In this document: positions 50,065 through 59,133 of the stretch, piece after piece | How the letters are laid out: the number at the start of each line of letters is the position of its first letter | How positions within the stretch are numbered: position 1 is the stretch's first letter | From: Pseudomonas fluorescens | Lineage (GTDB): Bacteria; Pseudomonadota; Gammaproteobacteria; Pseudomonadales; Pseudomonadaceae | DNA: 64,000 bases | Assembly (NCBI RefSeq): GCF_001307275.1 | Contig: NZ_CP012831.1 | Coordinates: forward strand, 6,068,501 to 6,132,500 | Direction of reading: 5' to 3' | Notes under the pieces: model-generated | What the model saw: only the letters and a program-made list of their open reading frames with translations | The model's database searches: none | What the model was told of the DNA's origin: nothing | Position numbers and translations under genes: made by a program

Positions 50065-50844
50065 ATGCCTAACGCAACTGGACAGAACCCTGTGGCACTC
50101 ATCAGTGGGGTTGGCAGTGAGATCGGCATCGGCATGGCGATCGCGCGCAGGCTGGGCGCCGCCGGCGCCCGATTGATCATCACCGCGAGCAGTGCACGCA
50201 TCCTTGAGCGCGTCGCGGAATTGCGTGCCGAAGGGTTCGAAGTCGAAGGGCGGGCCATCGATCTTACCGATGAAAACCAGGTGCGTGAGTTTATGGTGTG
50301 GGCAGAGTCCGTCTGGGGGCAGGTCGATATTCTGGTGAACAACGCGGGCATGGCCATGCAAGGCAGTCCGGAGTGCTTTTCCGAGCTGGCGATCATGGAC
50401 CTGCACACCTGGAACCTGACACTGGCGCGCAATCTCACCACGGCTTTTCTGCTGACTCGGGCTGTTCTGCCCGGCATGCGGGCGCGCCGATACGGGCGCA
50501 TCGTCAACATCAGCTCCACGACCGGCACCCGCTGCAGTAACCCCGGTGAAGCGGCTTACAGCGCCGCGAAGGCCGCGATGGTCGGAATGAGCATGAGCCT
50601 GGCGCTGGAAGTCGCCAAGCAAGGAGTGACTGTAAACAGCGTCGCTCCCGGCTGGATCAGCACAGGGTCGACCACTGCCGAGGAAGCCAAGGCGGCAGGC
50701 TACACGCCGATGGGCCGGGCGGGACGTCCCGAAGAGGTGGCGGCACTGGTGGCTTTTCTGGCGTCTTCAGAGGCGAGCTACATCACGGGCGAAGTCATCG
50801 TGGTGGATGGCGGAAACTGCCTGGTGGAGAACAAGGCCCCTTGA
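50065..50844 (+). CDS. SDR family oxidoreductase (classical, FabG-like)
   Basis: A 259-residue classical short-chain dehydrogenase. It has the cofactor motif ALISGVGSEIGIGMAIA (a TGxxxGIG variant with Ser for Thr), NNAGMAM, the catalytic Ser in VNISSTTGT and YSAAKAAM (Y-x3-K), and GEVIVVDGGNCLV at the C-terminus. It probably reduces a ketone or oxidises an alcohol with NAD(P)H. CTGGAGGCACC precedes the ATG. It stands alone just downstream of the T6SS island. Confidence 0.9.
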   Translation: MPNATGQNPVALISGVGSEIGIGMAIARRLGAAGARLIITASSARILERVAELRAEGFEVEGRAIDLTDENQVREFMVWAESVWGQVDILVNNAGMAMQGSPECFSELAIMDLHTWNLTLARNLTTAFLLTRAVLPGMRARRYGRIVNISSTTGTRCSNPGEAAYSAAKAAMVGMSMSLALEVAKQGVTVNSVAPGWISTGSTTAEEAKAAGYTPMGRAGRPEEVAALVAFLASSEASYITGEVIVVDGGNCLVENKAP

Positions 50845-51023
50845 TCTGAACGTGGGCCCCAGCGGCCGCTCGTGCTTATAGCCTGGCAAAACAATGGTGA
50901 CAGAAACTGACCCTGTCGATGGTTAGAGTGAAATGGTTGGCCGCAGGAAACGATGCGCTGGAAACAACGCCCCTGCCCCATCCCTGTTTCTACCTCACCA
51001 ATCATCCAGAGTAAGCGTCGGCT

Positions 51024-51956
51024 ATGAAGCGTATCCAGTATCACAATTACGGCGGGCCGCAGGTGATGAAGCTCGAAGCCTTTGCGTTGGCTTCACCGGG
51101 TCAAGGCGAAGTCGCTGTGAAAGTCAGATTCGCCGCCATCAACCCTATCGACTGGAAGTTGCGCAGCGGGCAGATGAAGATCGTTACGGGCAGGTCCTTC
51201 CCCCGGGCCATGGGCATGGATTTCTCCGGCGTCGTCATGGCGGTGGGCAGCAACGTGACGCGGTTTAAAGTGGGTGATGCTGTTTTTGGTCTCGCTCGCT
51301 TCAAGGAAAGTGGTGCGCTGGCAGAAGCCGTGGTCACCAAGGAATCGCTGCTGGCCAGCAAACCCGAGAATGTCTCCTTTGAACAAGCCGCTTGCCTCGG
51401 GACTCCGGGAACGACAGCCTGGAACGGATTGCGGGACAAGGCCGGGCTGACCGCGGGCCAGCGCGTCTTCATCAACGGTTGCAGTGGCGCGGTCGGTGAA
51501 GCCTGCGTGCAAATAGCGCGCATGGTGGGGGCCACTATCACCGGTTCGTGCAGTGAAGAGACGCTAGGGCGGGCGCGGCAACTGGGGGTCGATACGGTTC
51601 ACGACTATCGCAAAACCGATCTGTCCAGGCTGCCTGAACGTTTTGATGTGGTGTATGACACGGCAGCCACCATGGCCCTGCCGGTCGGCCTCAACCTGCT
51701 GCGTAAAGGCGGCGTGCTGCTGGATCTGAATCCAAGCCCTGGCAAGTTCATTCGCTCCTTTTTTGATAAGCGCCTGAAACCCGTCATCTGCACACCGCGC
51801 CCCGAGGTCCTCGACACGCTCGCCCAAGCCGCCCAGAATGGCAGCTTCCGGCTTCCTGTGGCGCAAGTGGTGCCTCTTGACGATGCGATCCAGCTTATCG
51901 CGGCCATCGAGGGAGGCAGGAAGCTGCGTGGCAAGGCCCTTGTAGCCATGGACTGA
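51024..51956 (+). CDS. NAD(P)-dependent alcohol dehydrogenase / quinone oxidoreductase (MDR)
   Basis: A 310-residue medium-chain dehydrogenase of the zinc-free quinone-oxidoreductase group. It has AAINPIDWKLRSGQM, GMDFSGVVMAVGSNV, CLGTPGTTAWNGL and the NADPH motif FINGCSGAVGEACVQIA (about 150). Catalytic zinc cysteines are absent. It ends three bases before the GTG start of the WYL regulator, so the two form an operon and the regulator may control it. Confidence 0.9.
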   Translation: MKRIQYHNYGGPQVMKLEAFALASPGQGEVAVKVRFAAINPIDWKLRSGQMKIVTGRSFPRAMGMDFSGVVMAVGSNVTRFKVGDAVFGLARFKESGALAEAVVTKESLLASKPENVSFEQAACLGTPGTTAWNGLRDKAGLTAGQRVFINGCSGAVGEACVQIARMVGATITGSCSEETLGRARQLGVDTVHDYRKTDLSRLPERFDVVYDTAATMALPVGLNLLRKGGVLLDLNPSPGKFIRSFFDKRLKPVICTPRPEVLDTLAQAAQNGSFRLPVAQVVPLDDAIQLIAAIEGGRKLRGKALVAMD

Positions 51957-51959
51957 AGC

Positions 51960-52661
51960 GTGTCAAGAAGCCATAGATTGTTCGACCTCATGCAAGTGCT
52001 TCGGCGTCATCGCGGAACGGTTTCCGGTGTCACGCTATCCCGTGAGCTGAATGTCTCATTGCGTACCATCCGACGGGACGTCATCACGCTGCAGTCGATG
52101 GGGGCGGACATCGTTGGCGAGCCCGGTGTTGGCTACATCTTGCGTCCGGGTTTTCTGTTGCCGCCATTGAGTTTCACCGAGGAAGAAATTCAGGCACTGA
52201 TGGCCGGCGCGCAATGGGTCAGCCGCCAAACCGATGAAGGCCTGGCCCACGCCGTTCAAAACGCATTGGCCAAGATCGACAGCGTCCTGCCGCCACACAT
52301 GCGGCGGACCTTGGACAACGACACGATTTACGTCAGCCGCAATCAAGGCGCCCCGGCGGCGCTGGATCTGGCGCAGGTCCGGCTGGCGCTTCGCGAACAA
52401 CGCAAAATGCAGATCGTCTACAAGGACGAAAATGGGGAGCAGACGCAACGAACCCTCTGGCCGATCATGCTGGGGTTCGTCGAGGCGCAGCGGTATATCG
52501 CAGGCTGGTGCGAACTGCGCGGCGACTATCGTTTGTTCCGAACGGACCGGATCGTCGAGGTGGGTTTCCTGGAGGAGCGCTACGCCCGTCCCCGGCAACA
52601 GCTGGTCAAGGAATGGCGCTCCCGGGACGCGCACCCGTGCAAACAGAAAGACTGCAGCTAG
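51960..52661 (+). CDS. YafY-type helix-turn-helix/WYL transcriptional regulator
   Basis: 233 residues. The N-terminal HTH_11 domain is MSRSHRLFDLMQVLRRHRG then LSRELNVSLRTIRRDVITLQ (residues 1-48). The C-terminal WYL domain has MQIVYKDENGEQTQRTLWPIM, where WPI takes the place of the WYL-type triad, and AGWCELRGDYRLFRTDRI. The start is GTG, three bases after the preceding stop. Such regulators bind small ligands or nucleotides through the WYL domain. Confidence 0.9.
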   Translation: MSRSHRLFDLMQVLRRHRGTVSGVTLSRELNVSLRTIRRDVITLQSMGADIVGEPGVGYILRPGFLLPPLSFTEEEIQALMAGAQWVSRQTDEGLAHAVQNALAKIDSVLPPHMRRTLDNDTIYVSRNQGAPAALDLAQVRLALREQRKMQIVYKDENGEQTQRTLWPIMLGFVEAQRYIAGWCELRGDYRLFRTDRIVEVGFLEERYARPRQQLVKEWRSRDAHPCKQKDCS

Positions 52662-52743
52662 CAGCCCACTTGCTCTATGGCCAGCACATTTCCCCTGTGG
52701 GGCTGGAGGTGGACATGAGTGTTGTGCCTGCTGAAGATTGAAG

Positions 52744-52768
52744 GTGGGCGCGAGCCTGCTCGCGATGG
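52744..52768 (+). repeat. Single diverged REP element
   Basis: GTGGGCGCGAGCCTGCTCGCGATGG resembles the window's REP consensus with three or so changes and keeps the palindromic arms. It lies between the convergent WYL and LysR genes. Confidence 0.6.
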
Positions 52769-52779
52769 CGATGGTTCAG

Positions 52780-53661
52780 TCACTTGAATAACTCACTGCT
52801 CATGAAATCGATGAACACCCGCAGTTTCGGCGCCAGGTGTTTGCTTGAGGGCCAGAGCATGCGGAAGGTGCTCTGATGCCTGTTGAAGTCGTCCAGGACG
52901 GTGACCAGCTCACCGGCAGCGATGGCCTCACGCACAGTGAAATCCGGCACGCAGGCAATCCCCAGCGCATCATGCACCACGTGCAGCAACGCCTCGGTGG
53001 TGTTGCAGACCAGGTTCGCCGGCAGGTTGAGTTCCGGCTCCCCGTCCCCGTTTACCGGCCAGACTTGCATCCTGCCAGTACTGGGAAACTTGTATAACAG
53101 GCAGGCATGGCGCAGAAGATCCGTCGGTACGTGCGGTGTGCCGTGTTCGGCGAAGTACCGGGGCGAACCGACCACAACGAGCTTGAACGGGCCCAACGGA
53201 CGGGACATCAACCGGGAGTCGTTCGGCTCTCCGGTCCGAATGACCGCATCGAAACCCTCCTCGATGATGTCCACCAGCCTGTCGGAAAAATCCAGGTCCA
53301 GTTCAATACTGGGGTAGCGCCGCATGAAGGCGATCAGCGTCGGCATGACCAGGTCCGCAACGAGGGGCAGACTCACGCGCAGTTTGCCCCGTGGCGCTTT
53401 GCGGGTTTGCGACAGTTCCTGTTCGGCCGCTTCGACTTCGCAGAGAATGCGCCGGCAACGTTCGAGAAACAGCGCTCCTTCGGCCGTCAGCGTGATACTT
53501 CGCGTGCTGCGATGAAACAGCCGCACGCCCAGCCGCTCCTCGAGCCGGGCGACGCTTTTGCCCACCGCCGAAGACGAAATGCCCAGCGCCCTGCCCGCCT
53601 CTGAAAAACTGCGGGTTTCGGCCGCGCGCACAAAAAAATCAATCCCGCTCAGTGATTCCAC
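52780..53661 (-). CDS. LysR-family transcriptional regulator (DhcR/PA4174-like group)
   Basis: 293 residues. The winged helix is GIDFFVRAAETRSFSEAGRALG then SSSAVGKSVARLEERLGVRLF, and LysR_substrate begins near 90. The start is taken as GTG at 53661 because GGGAGG lies six bases upstream and it gives the usual family length; an in-frame ATG farther upstream adds a Cys-rich tail unlike the family. It is divergent from the MFS gene across 153 bp and probably controls it. Confidence 0.9.
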   Translation of the reverse strand: MESLSGIDFFVRAAETRSFSEAGRALGISSSAVGKSVARLEERLGVRLFHRSTRSITLTAEGALFLERCRRILCEVEAAEQELSQTRKAPRGKLRVSLPLVADLVMPTLIAFMRRYPSIELDLDFSDRLVDIIEEGFDAVIRTGEPNDSRLMSRPLGPFKLVVVGSPRYFAEHGTPHVPTDLLRHACLLYKFPSTGRMQVWPVNGDGEPELNLPANLVCNTTEALLHVVHDALGIACVPDFTVREAIAAGELVTVLDDFNRHQSTFRMLWPSSKHLAPKLRVFIDFMSSELFK

Positions 53662-53814
53662 GCCAGCCTCCCATTGCGGACATTTTTTCCGATGTGTTGT
53701 GCACTCTAGCATTCTTGTCTCGACAAAGAGGGGCACCTACCGTAGTCGACACTTATCAATCTGCGATTGACCGCGTCGTCCCGGCGGGTCAGGAGCGCTC
53801 CAAGCAGGTGACAC

Positions 53815-55023
53815 ATGACGATTGCCAACCCCCCTATCGATGCCGATGCCGAGGTCATTCAAGACACTGCGCCGCTCCCCATCGGATCACTGTTTGCCCT
53901 CGCACTGGCGGCCTTCGTGACCATCCTCACCGAAGCCTTGCCCGCCGGTCTTCTTGCACAGATCAGCGAAGGGCTGGCGATCTCCGAAGCCCTCGCCGGC
54001 CAACTGGTAACGGTCTACGCGATAGGCTCCTTGCTGGCGGCCATTCCATTGACCGCCGCGACCCAAGGCATGCGACGCAGATCGCTCTTGCTGACGGCAA
54101 TCGCCGGTTTCGCCGTTGCCAATACCGTCACGACGTTTTCTACCCATTATGGTTTGACGATTGTCGCGCGCTTGCTGGGTGGCGTATCGGCCGGGCTGCT
54201 GTGGGCCTTGTTGGCCGGTTATGCCGCCCGTATGGTGCCCGAAAGCCAGAAGGGTCGAGCGATTGCAATCGCCATGGTGGGCGCGCCCTTGGCGTTGTCC
54301 CTGGGCGTGCCGGCTGGCACGCTGCTCGGCAACCTGGTCGGCTGGCGAATGAGCTTCGCCATCATGAGCCTGTTCGCCGTAGCCTTGATGGTCTGGGTAC
54401 GACTCAAGGTGCCTGACTTTCCCGGACAGGCCTCCAACAAACGTCTTGCCTTGGGCCAGGTCTTCACTCTGCCAGGCGTTCGCTCGGTGCTGTTCGTGGT
54501 ACTGGCTTTTGTCCTGGCGCACAACATTCTCTTTACCTACATCGCTCCGTTTTTGACGGCGGCAGGCCTGGGCGAGCGGACGGATCTGGTCCTGTTGGTC
54601 TTTGGCGTCGCGTCGTTACTGGGGATCTGGGTGGTCGGCGCGCTGATCGATCGCCATCTGCGGGCGTTGACGCTCGCAGGTACAGTGCTGTTCGCCCTTT
54701 CGGCAATGATGCTAGGGGCAATGAGCGACAGGCCTGCGGCGGTGTATATCGCCGTGGCCGCTTGGGGAATCGCTTTCGGAGGGGCTGGGACGCTGTTCCA
54801 GACGGCCATCGCCAAGACAGCCGGAGATGCGGCGGATCTGGCCCAGTCAATGCTGGTCACGGCCTGGAACCTGGCCATTGCCGGCGGCGGGATCGTCGGC
54901 GGCATTCTGCTCGACCACCTGGGGGTCGTGGCGTTTGCGCCGGTCCTGGTCGTTCTCCTGCTGCTGACGTTGGCGGTGGTGTGGTCGGCCAGGCAGTACG
55001 GGTTTACAGCAAACCTGCGCTGA
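53815..55023 (+). CDS. MFS transporter (sugar efflux / arabinose-efflux-like)
   Basis: 402 residues with about twelve hydrophobic segments. It has EALPAGLLAQISEGL, VARLLGGVSAGLLWALLAGYAARM (the motif-C-like segment, quoted in part) and GKAIAIAM-like RAIAIAMVGAPLAL. It matches DHA1-type efflux permeases such as YdhP/NepI relatives. The start ATG is preceded by AGCAGGTGAC. The divergent LysR gene is the likely regulator; the substrate is unknown. Confidence 0.9.
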   Translation: MTIANPPIDADAEVIQDTAPLPIGSLFALALAAFVTILTEALPAGLLAQISEGLAISEALAGQLVTVYAIGSLLAAIPLTAATQGMRRRSLLLTAIAGFAVANTVTTFSTHYGLTIVARLLGGVSAGLLWALLAGYAARMVPESQKGRAIAIAMVGAPLALSLGVPAGTLLGNLVGWRMSFAIMSLFAVALMVWVRLKVPDFPGQASNKRLALGQVFTLPGVRSVLFVVLAFVLAHNILFTYIAPFLTAAGLGERTDLVLLVFGVASLLGIWVVGALIDRHLRALTLAGTVLFALSAMMLGAMSDRPAAVYIAVAAWGIAFGGAGTLFQTAIAKTAGDAADLAQSMLVTAWNLAIAGGGIVGGILLDHLGVVAFAPVLVVLLLLTLAVVWSARQYGFTANLR

Positions 55024-55078
55024 ACATGCATGCGCTCATGAATAGCCATCAACGATAGACATCAGTCACTGACAACAA

Positions 55079-55105
55079 CAGCGTGCACCTCCACGGGGCA
55101 CGCTG
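55079..55105 (+). terminator. Inverted repeat after the MFS gene
   Basis: CAGCGTGC (55079-55086) pairs with GCACGCTG (55098-55105) across eleven bases, about 55 bp past the MFS stop. No T-run follows, so terminator strength is doubtful. Confidence 0.4.
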
Positions 55106-55206
55106 ATTCGCATGATCAGGCAATAATCAGCCCGAATCGTGCAACCCACTCCAACCATTCCTTCCTATAGTTAACCAGAGCCAAACCATCTGGAGCTGGT
55201 CCCCCT

Positions 55207-55680
55207 ATGAGCGCCCTGAACATCAACGGCCGTGAATACACGGTCGACGTCGACCCTGGCACCCCTATCCTCTGGACCCTGCGCGACACGCTGGGCATGA
55301 CCGGCACCAAGTTCGGCTGCGGCGCGGCGCTGTGTGGCGCCTGCACCGTGCACCTGGATGGCCAGGCCATTCGTTCCTGCGTGACGCCCATCGCCGCCGC
55401 CGTCGGCAAGAAGATCACCACCATCGAAGCGGCAACCGACGGCAGTGATCCGGTGGGCAGCGCCGTGCACGAGGCGTGGGTCAAACACGACGTGGCGCAA
55501 TGCGGCTACTGCCAGAGTGGCCAGATCATGAGCGCAACGGCTTTTCTCAAGGCCCAGCCCAAGGGCAAGCAGCCCACGGCGGCCGAGATCGACTCGGCCA
55601 TGGCCGGCAATATCTGCCGCTGTGGCACCTACGCCCGAATCCGCGCCGCGGTGGCTGATGCCGCCAAAGCCATTGCCTGA
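55207..55680 (+). CDS. (2Fe-2S)-binding small subunit of IorAB-type molybdenum hydroxylase
   Basis: 157 residues carrying two 2Fe-2S clusters. The plant-type ferredoxin cluster is KFGCGAALCGACTVHLDG plus a later Cys in IRSCVTP. The second cluster uses QCGYCQSGQIM and NICRCGTYARIR. It passes electrons from the molybdopterin subunit. No export signal is seen. The ATG follows TGGAGCTGGTCCCCCT, and the stop is 12 bp before the large-subunit gene. No FAD subunit is present, as in isoquinoline 1-oxidoreductase-type enzymes. Confidence 0.94.
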   Translation: MSALNINGREYTVDVDPGTPILWTLRDTLGMTGTKFGCGAALCGACTVHLDGQAIRSCVTPIAAAVGKKITTIEAATDGSDPVGSAVHEAWVKHDVAQCGYCQSGQIMSATAFLKAQPKGKQPTAAEIDSAMAGNICRCGTYARIRAAVADAAKAIA

Positions 55681-55692
55681 TCGGAGCTGACC

Positions 55693-57936
55693 ATGCTGAA
55701 CGAGATCTTCCCGAACGAGCTCCCCCGCGCCTTGCAACATATGCTTGAACGTGACGAGGCTGACGGCCCCGCTGCCCTGCCCCGGCGCAGCTTCCTCAAG
55801 ATCGTCGGCATCGGCGGGCTGGCCTTGGGGGCGTTTCCACACCTGGCCCTGGCGCAGGAAGCCAATGGCGCCGTCGCAGCGCCGCTCAAACCGACCCAGC
55901 AACCCTCCGCCTTCGTGCAGATCGCGCCCAATGGCGAGGTCACGGTCACCATCAATCGGTTGGAATTCGGCCAGGGCGTGCAGACCGGCCTGCCCATGAT
56001 TCTCGCCGAAGAACTGGATGCCGACTGGAGCCTGGTGCGCAGTCGCAACGGCAGCAACGACGCGGCCTATATGGACCCGGCGTTCGGCATCCACCTCACG
56101 GGTGGTTCCAACACGATCAAGAACAGCTACACCCAGTACCGCGAACTTGGCGCCCGTGCGCGCGCCATGCTGCTGAGTGCGGCCGCCGCACGCTGGAACG
56201 TGGACGTGGCGAGCCTGAGTACCCAGGCCGGCATGGTGCTCGGCCCAGCGGGCCGTAAAGCGAGCTACGGCGAACTGGCGCAAGCGGCGATGGCGATGCC
56301 TGTACCCGAGCAGATCACGCTCAAGGACCCCAAGGATTTCCGCATCATCGGCCAGGCCACCACACGCATCGATGCCAAGGCCAAGAGCAGCGGCCAGCAG
56401 GATTTCGGCATCGACATGCACCTGCCGGGGCAACTCACGGCCGTCGTTGCCCGGCCACCGGTGTTCGGCGCCAGAATCGCTGCTCTGGACGACAGCGCGG
56501 CGCGGGCCACAAAAGGCGTGAAGGCCGTGTTGCGCGTACCGCTGGATGGCGGCGCCGAAGGTGTCGCGGTGGTTGCCGACAGCTACTGGCAGGCGAAGCT
56601 GGCACGCGATGCGCTGAAGGTGGAATGGAACGCGTCCGCTGTGGAAAAGCTGGACAGCGAAAAACAATTGGCCCAATACCGCGAACTGGCCAGCCAGCCC
56701 GGCCCGTTGCACTTCGATGCCGACATGACGCCACTCGCCACGGCGCCGCATCGACTGGAGGCCGAGTTCCTGTTTCCCTACCTCGCCCATGCCCCCATGG
56801 AACCGCTCAATTGCACCGTGCAGCTTGCCGGCAAAAATGGCGCTCAGTTGTGGGTCGGCACGCAATTCCCCGGCGGCGATGCGGCGGCCGCCGCCAAGGT
56901 GCTGGACCTCAAGCCCGAGCAGATCCAGGTGAACGTACAAACCGCTGGTGGAGGTTTTGGCCGGCGCGGCGTACCCACCAACGATTTCGTGGTACTGGCT
57001 TGCGAAGTGGCCAAGGCCGCCCGCACCGCTGGGGTCGATGCGCCTATCCGCACACTCTGGAGCCGGGAAGACGACATCAAGGGCGGCTACTACCGCCCCA
57101 TGCACCTGCACCGTGCGCGCATCGGTTTTGATGACAGTGGCAAGGTTCTCGCCTGGGACCACGCCTTGGTTGGCCAATCGATCATCACCGGTACCGTGTT
57201 TGGCGGGCGGGTGAAAAATGGCATCGACCCGACCGCCACCGAGGGCCTGCGCGACCCGTATCCGCTGCCCATGCGGCTGACGGTGCATCACCCGAAACTC
57301 AACGTCCCCGTACTGTGGTGGCGCAGCGTCGGTTCCACCCATACGGCTTTTGTGATGGAAACACTGATCGACGAGATCGCCCGCACCACCAAACAGGATC
57401 CGGTGGCCTACCGGATGAAGCTGTTTGGCGACCAGAGCCCACGCCATCGCGCGGCGCTGCAATTGGCCGTGGACAAGAGCGAGTACGGCAAGCGCCAGCT
57501 ACCGGCGGGCCGTGCCTGGGGCGTGGCGGTCCACGAGTCGTTCAGTTCGGTGGTGGCTTATGTGGTCGAAGCCTCGGTGCAGGATGGCCGTCCGGTGCTG
57601 CACAACGTGACCGCTGGCGTGCACTGCAACCTGGCCGTCAACCCACGCAGTGTCGAGGCCCAGGTCCAGGGCGCGGCGCTGATGGGCCTGTCGATGTGCC
57701 TGCCCGGTGGTGCCATCACCCTGAAAGACGGCGTCGTGCAGCAGAGCAATTTTGCTGACTTCAGCGTGCCGCGCATTACCGACATGCCGGAATTCGCTGT
57801 CCACATCGTGCCCAGTGCCGAGCCGCCCACGGGAATGGGCGAACCCGGCCTGCCAGCGTTAGCCCCGGCGTTTGCGAACGCGGTGGCGAGCCTGACCGGT
57901 AAACCCATGCGTGAATTGCCGTTCAAGTTGGCGTGA
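55693..57936 (+). CDS. Molybdopterin-binding large subunit of IorAB-type hydroxylase, Tat leader
   Basis: 747 residues. An N-terminal twin-arginine leader, LPRRSFLKIVGIGGLALG (about 28-46), is followed by the duplicated molybdopterin-binding domain. Visible signatures are NRLEFGQGVQTGLPM, LAHAPMEPLNCTV, TAGGGFGRRG (about 418) and EPPTGMGEPGLPALAP with the catalytic Glu (about 716). This subfamily hydroxylates N-heterocycles or aldehydes. The leader predicts periplasmic location, with the signal-less small subunit probably exported in complex with it. A convergent AraC gene follows. Confidence 0.94.
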   Translation: MLNEIFPNELPRALQHMLERDEADGPAALPRRSFLKIVGIGGLALGAFPHLALAQEANGAVAAPLKPTQQPSAFVQIAPNGEVTVTINRLEFGQGVQTGLPMILAEELDADWSLVRSRNGSNDAAYMDPAFGIHLTGGSNTIKNSYTQYRELGARARAMLLSAAAARWNVDVASLSTQAGMVLGPAGRKASYGELAQAAMAMPVPEQITLKDPKDFRIIGQATTRIDAKAKSSGQQDFGIDMHLPGQLTAVVARPPVFGARIAALDDSAARATKGVKAVLRVPLDGGAEGVAVVADSYWQAKLARDALKVEWNASAVEKLDSEKQLAQYRELASQPGPLHFDADMTPLATAPHRLEAEFLFPYLAHAPMEPLNCTVQLAGKNGAQLWVGTQFPGGDAAAAAKVLDLKPEQIQVNVQTAGGGFGRRGVPTNDFVVLACEVAKAARTAGVDAPIRTLWSREDDIKGGYYRPMHLHRARIGFDDSGKVLAWDHALVGQSIITGTVFGGRVKNGIDPTATEGLRDPYPLPMRLTVHHPKLNVPVLWWRSVGSTHTAFVMETLIDEIARTTKQDPVAYRMKLFGDQSPRHRAALQLAVDKSEYGKRQLPAGRAWGVAVHESFSSVVAYVVEASVQDGRPVLHNVTAGVHCNLAVNPRSVEAQVQGAALMGLSMCLPGGAITLKDGVVQQSNFADFSVPRITDMPEFAVHIVPSAEPPTGMGEPGLPALAPAFANAVASLTGKPMRELPFKLA

Positions 57937-57945
57937 GCGGCGCTT

Positions 57946-57978
57946 GAGGCTGCCTGGCCGCAATGCCAGGCAAGCCTC
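57946..57978. terminator. Hairpin between convergent iorB-like and araC-like genes
   Basis: GAGGCTGCCTGGC (57946-57958) pairs with GCCAGGCAAGCCTC (57965-57978), with one bulged base and a six-base loop. It lies ten bases after one stop and just past the stop of the opposite gene at 57983, so it could serve both strands. There is no long T-run. Confidence 0.6.
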
Positions 57979-57982
57979 ACGA

Positions 57983-58891
57983 TCACAAGCGAATTCGCTT
58001 GATATCCCGCTGCGGGGGCTCTCCAAACAGGCGACTGTATTCGCGGCTGAACTGCGAGGCACTTTCGTAGCCAACCAGCCCCCCTGCACTGCTCGCGTCG
58101 ACCTTCTGGCTCAACATCAATTGCCGAGCAGCTTGCAGCCGCAGTTGCTTCTGGTATTGCAACGGGCTCATCCCGGTCACGGTCCGAAAATGCTGGCGGA
58201 AAGTGGAAGGACTCATGTGCGCTTGCGCCGCCAGGTCGTCCATGCGCAACGCCTGGCGAAAATTCAGTTTCAGCCAGGCGACCGTCTTGGCAATGTGTTG
58301 GCTGGGTGAACCGGCGGCGATGACATGCAGCAACTGCGGCGCATGGGCACCGTTCAACAGGCGAGCGACAACTTCTTCCTTGATCAGCGGGGCCACGGTC
58401 TCAAGCAACTGCGGCTCGTCCAGCAGGTCTATCAAACGCCTCAGGGCATCCAGCACCCCGGCATCCAGCGCCTGTACGGTAATCGGTCGAAACGCGTCGT
58501 CTTTCATGCGTTGTGACAGCTGCATGCGCTCGGCCACTTGCATCACCATCGTGCTGTCGAATCTCAGCATCAGGCCCAGGAACGGTTTGGCGACGCTGGC
58601 CTGGGAGACGTGGGAAATGACCGGCAGGTCCACGCAAGTCACCATGGACTGGCCGGGAGCGTAGGTCAGGATCTCGTCCCCGATCATGGCTTGCTTGCGG
58701 CCTTGCAAGGTCACGCCAATGCCCAGGCCGTAGATGCAGTGCATAGGCGCGGTGATTGCCTTGCGCCGATGCAGGCTCAAACCGGCGATGGCAGTCATCT
58801 GGTCACCCTCGCCGGGCACAAGCTGGCTGACCGAGCCGGCCAGGCGACTGAGGTCTCGGGCGGCCGTGTCGCTTTTGAAATCGGTGTGCAC
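57983..58891 (-). CDS. AraC-family transcriptional regulator
   Basis: 302 residues. The N-terminal AraC_N-type sensor domain (about 30-180) is followed by two C-terminal helix-turn-helix units (about 205-295: MDDLAAQAHMSPSTFRQHFR, GGLVGYESASQFSREYSRLFG). The start is GTG at 58891, supported by AAGGAG seven bases upstream. It is convergent with the IorAB-type genes and may respond to a related aromatic or aldehyde. Confidence 0.92.
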   Translation of the reverse strand: MHTDFKSDTAARDLSRLAGSVSQLVPGEGDQMTAIAGLSLHRRKAITAPMHCIYGLGIGVTLQGRKQAMIGDEILTYAPGQSMVTCVDLPVISHVSQASVAKPFLGLMLRFDSTMVMQVAERMQLSQRMKDDAFRPITVQALDAGVLDALRRLIDLLDEPQLLETVAPLIKEEVVARLLNGAHAPQLLHVIAAGSPSQHIAKTVAWLKLNFRQALRMDDLAAQAHMSPSTFRQHFRTVTGMSPLQYQKQLRLQAARQLMLSQKVDASSAGGLVGYESASQFSREYSRLFGEPPQRDIKRIRL

Positions 58892-58922
58892 ACTTCACTC
58901 CTTGAAAGATCGGGCCCACGAC

Positions 58923-58959
58923 TTGCGGTGATGCCGAACAGTGCCCGGCATCACCGCAA
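58923..58959. promoter_or_regulatory. Perfect 14-bp inverted repeat upstream of the AraC gene
   Basis: TTGCGGTGATGCCG (58923-58936) and CGGCATCACCGCAA (58946-58959) flank nine bases. The repeat is 32 bp upstream of the AraC start and 175 bp past the end of the cysteine-cluster gene. Without a T-run it could be either a terminator for the latter or an operator for the former. Confidence 0.5.
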
Positions 58960-59133
58960 ATCGTTGATCAATATGGACGCAGTATGCTGGGTCGGCGGTT
59001 CGGATCGCTTGCCTGATTGGCGCAAATTCTTGCACGATTCAACGAGCCACAACCGGCGCAGGTCATCCAAGCCTATGTATTGCAAGATGTTTCGTGGGCT
59101 GAAAATGCACAAAGTGATGGCTGGACTCGAAAA

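Noticed and set aside
55171..57462. 763-codon minus-strand open frame opposite the IorB-like gene
   Set aside because: The plus-strand product has clear catalytic motifs; the antisense product is low-complexity with no recognisable domain.
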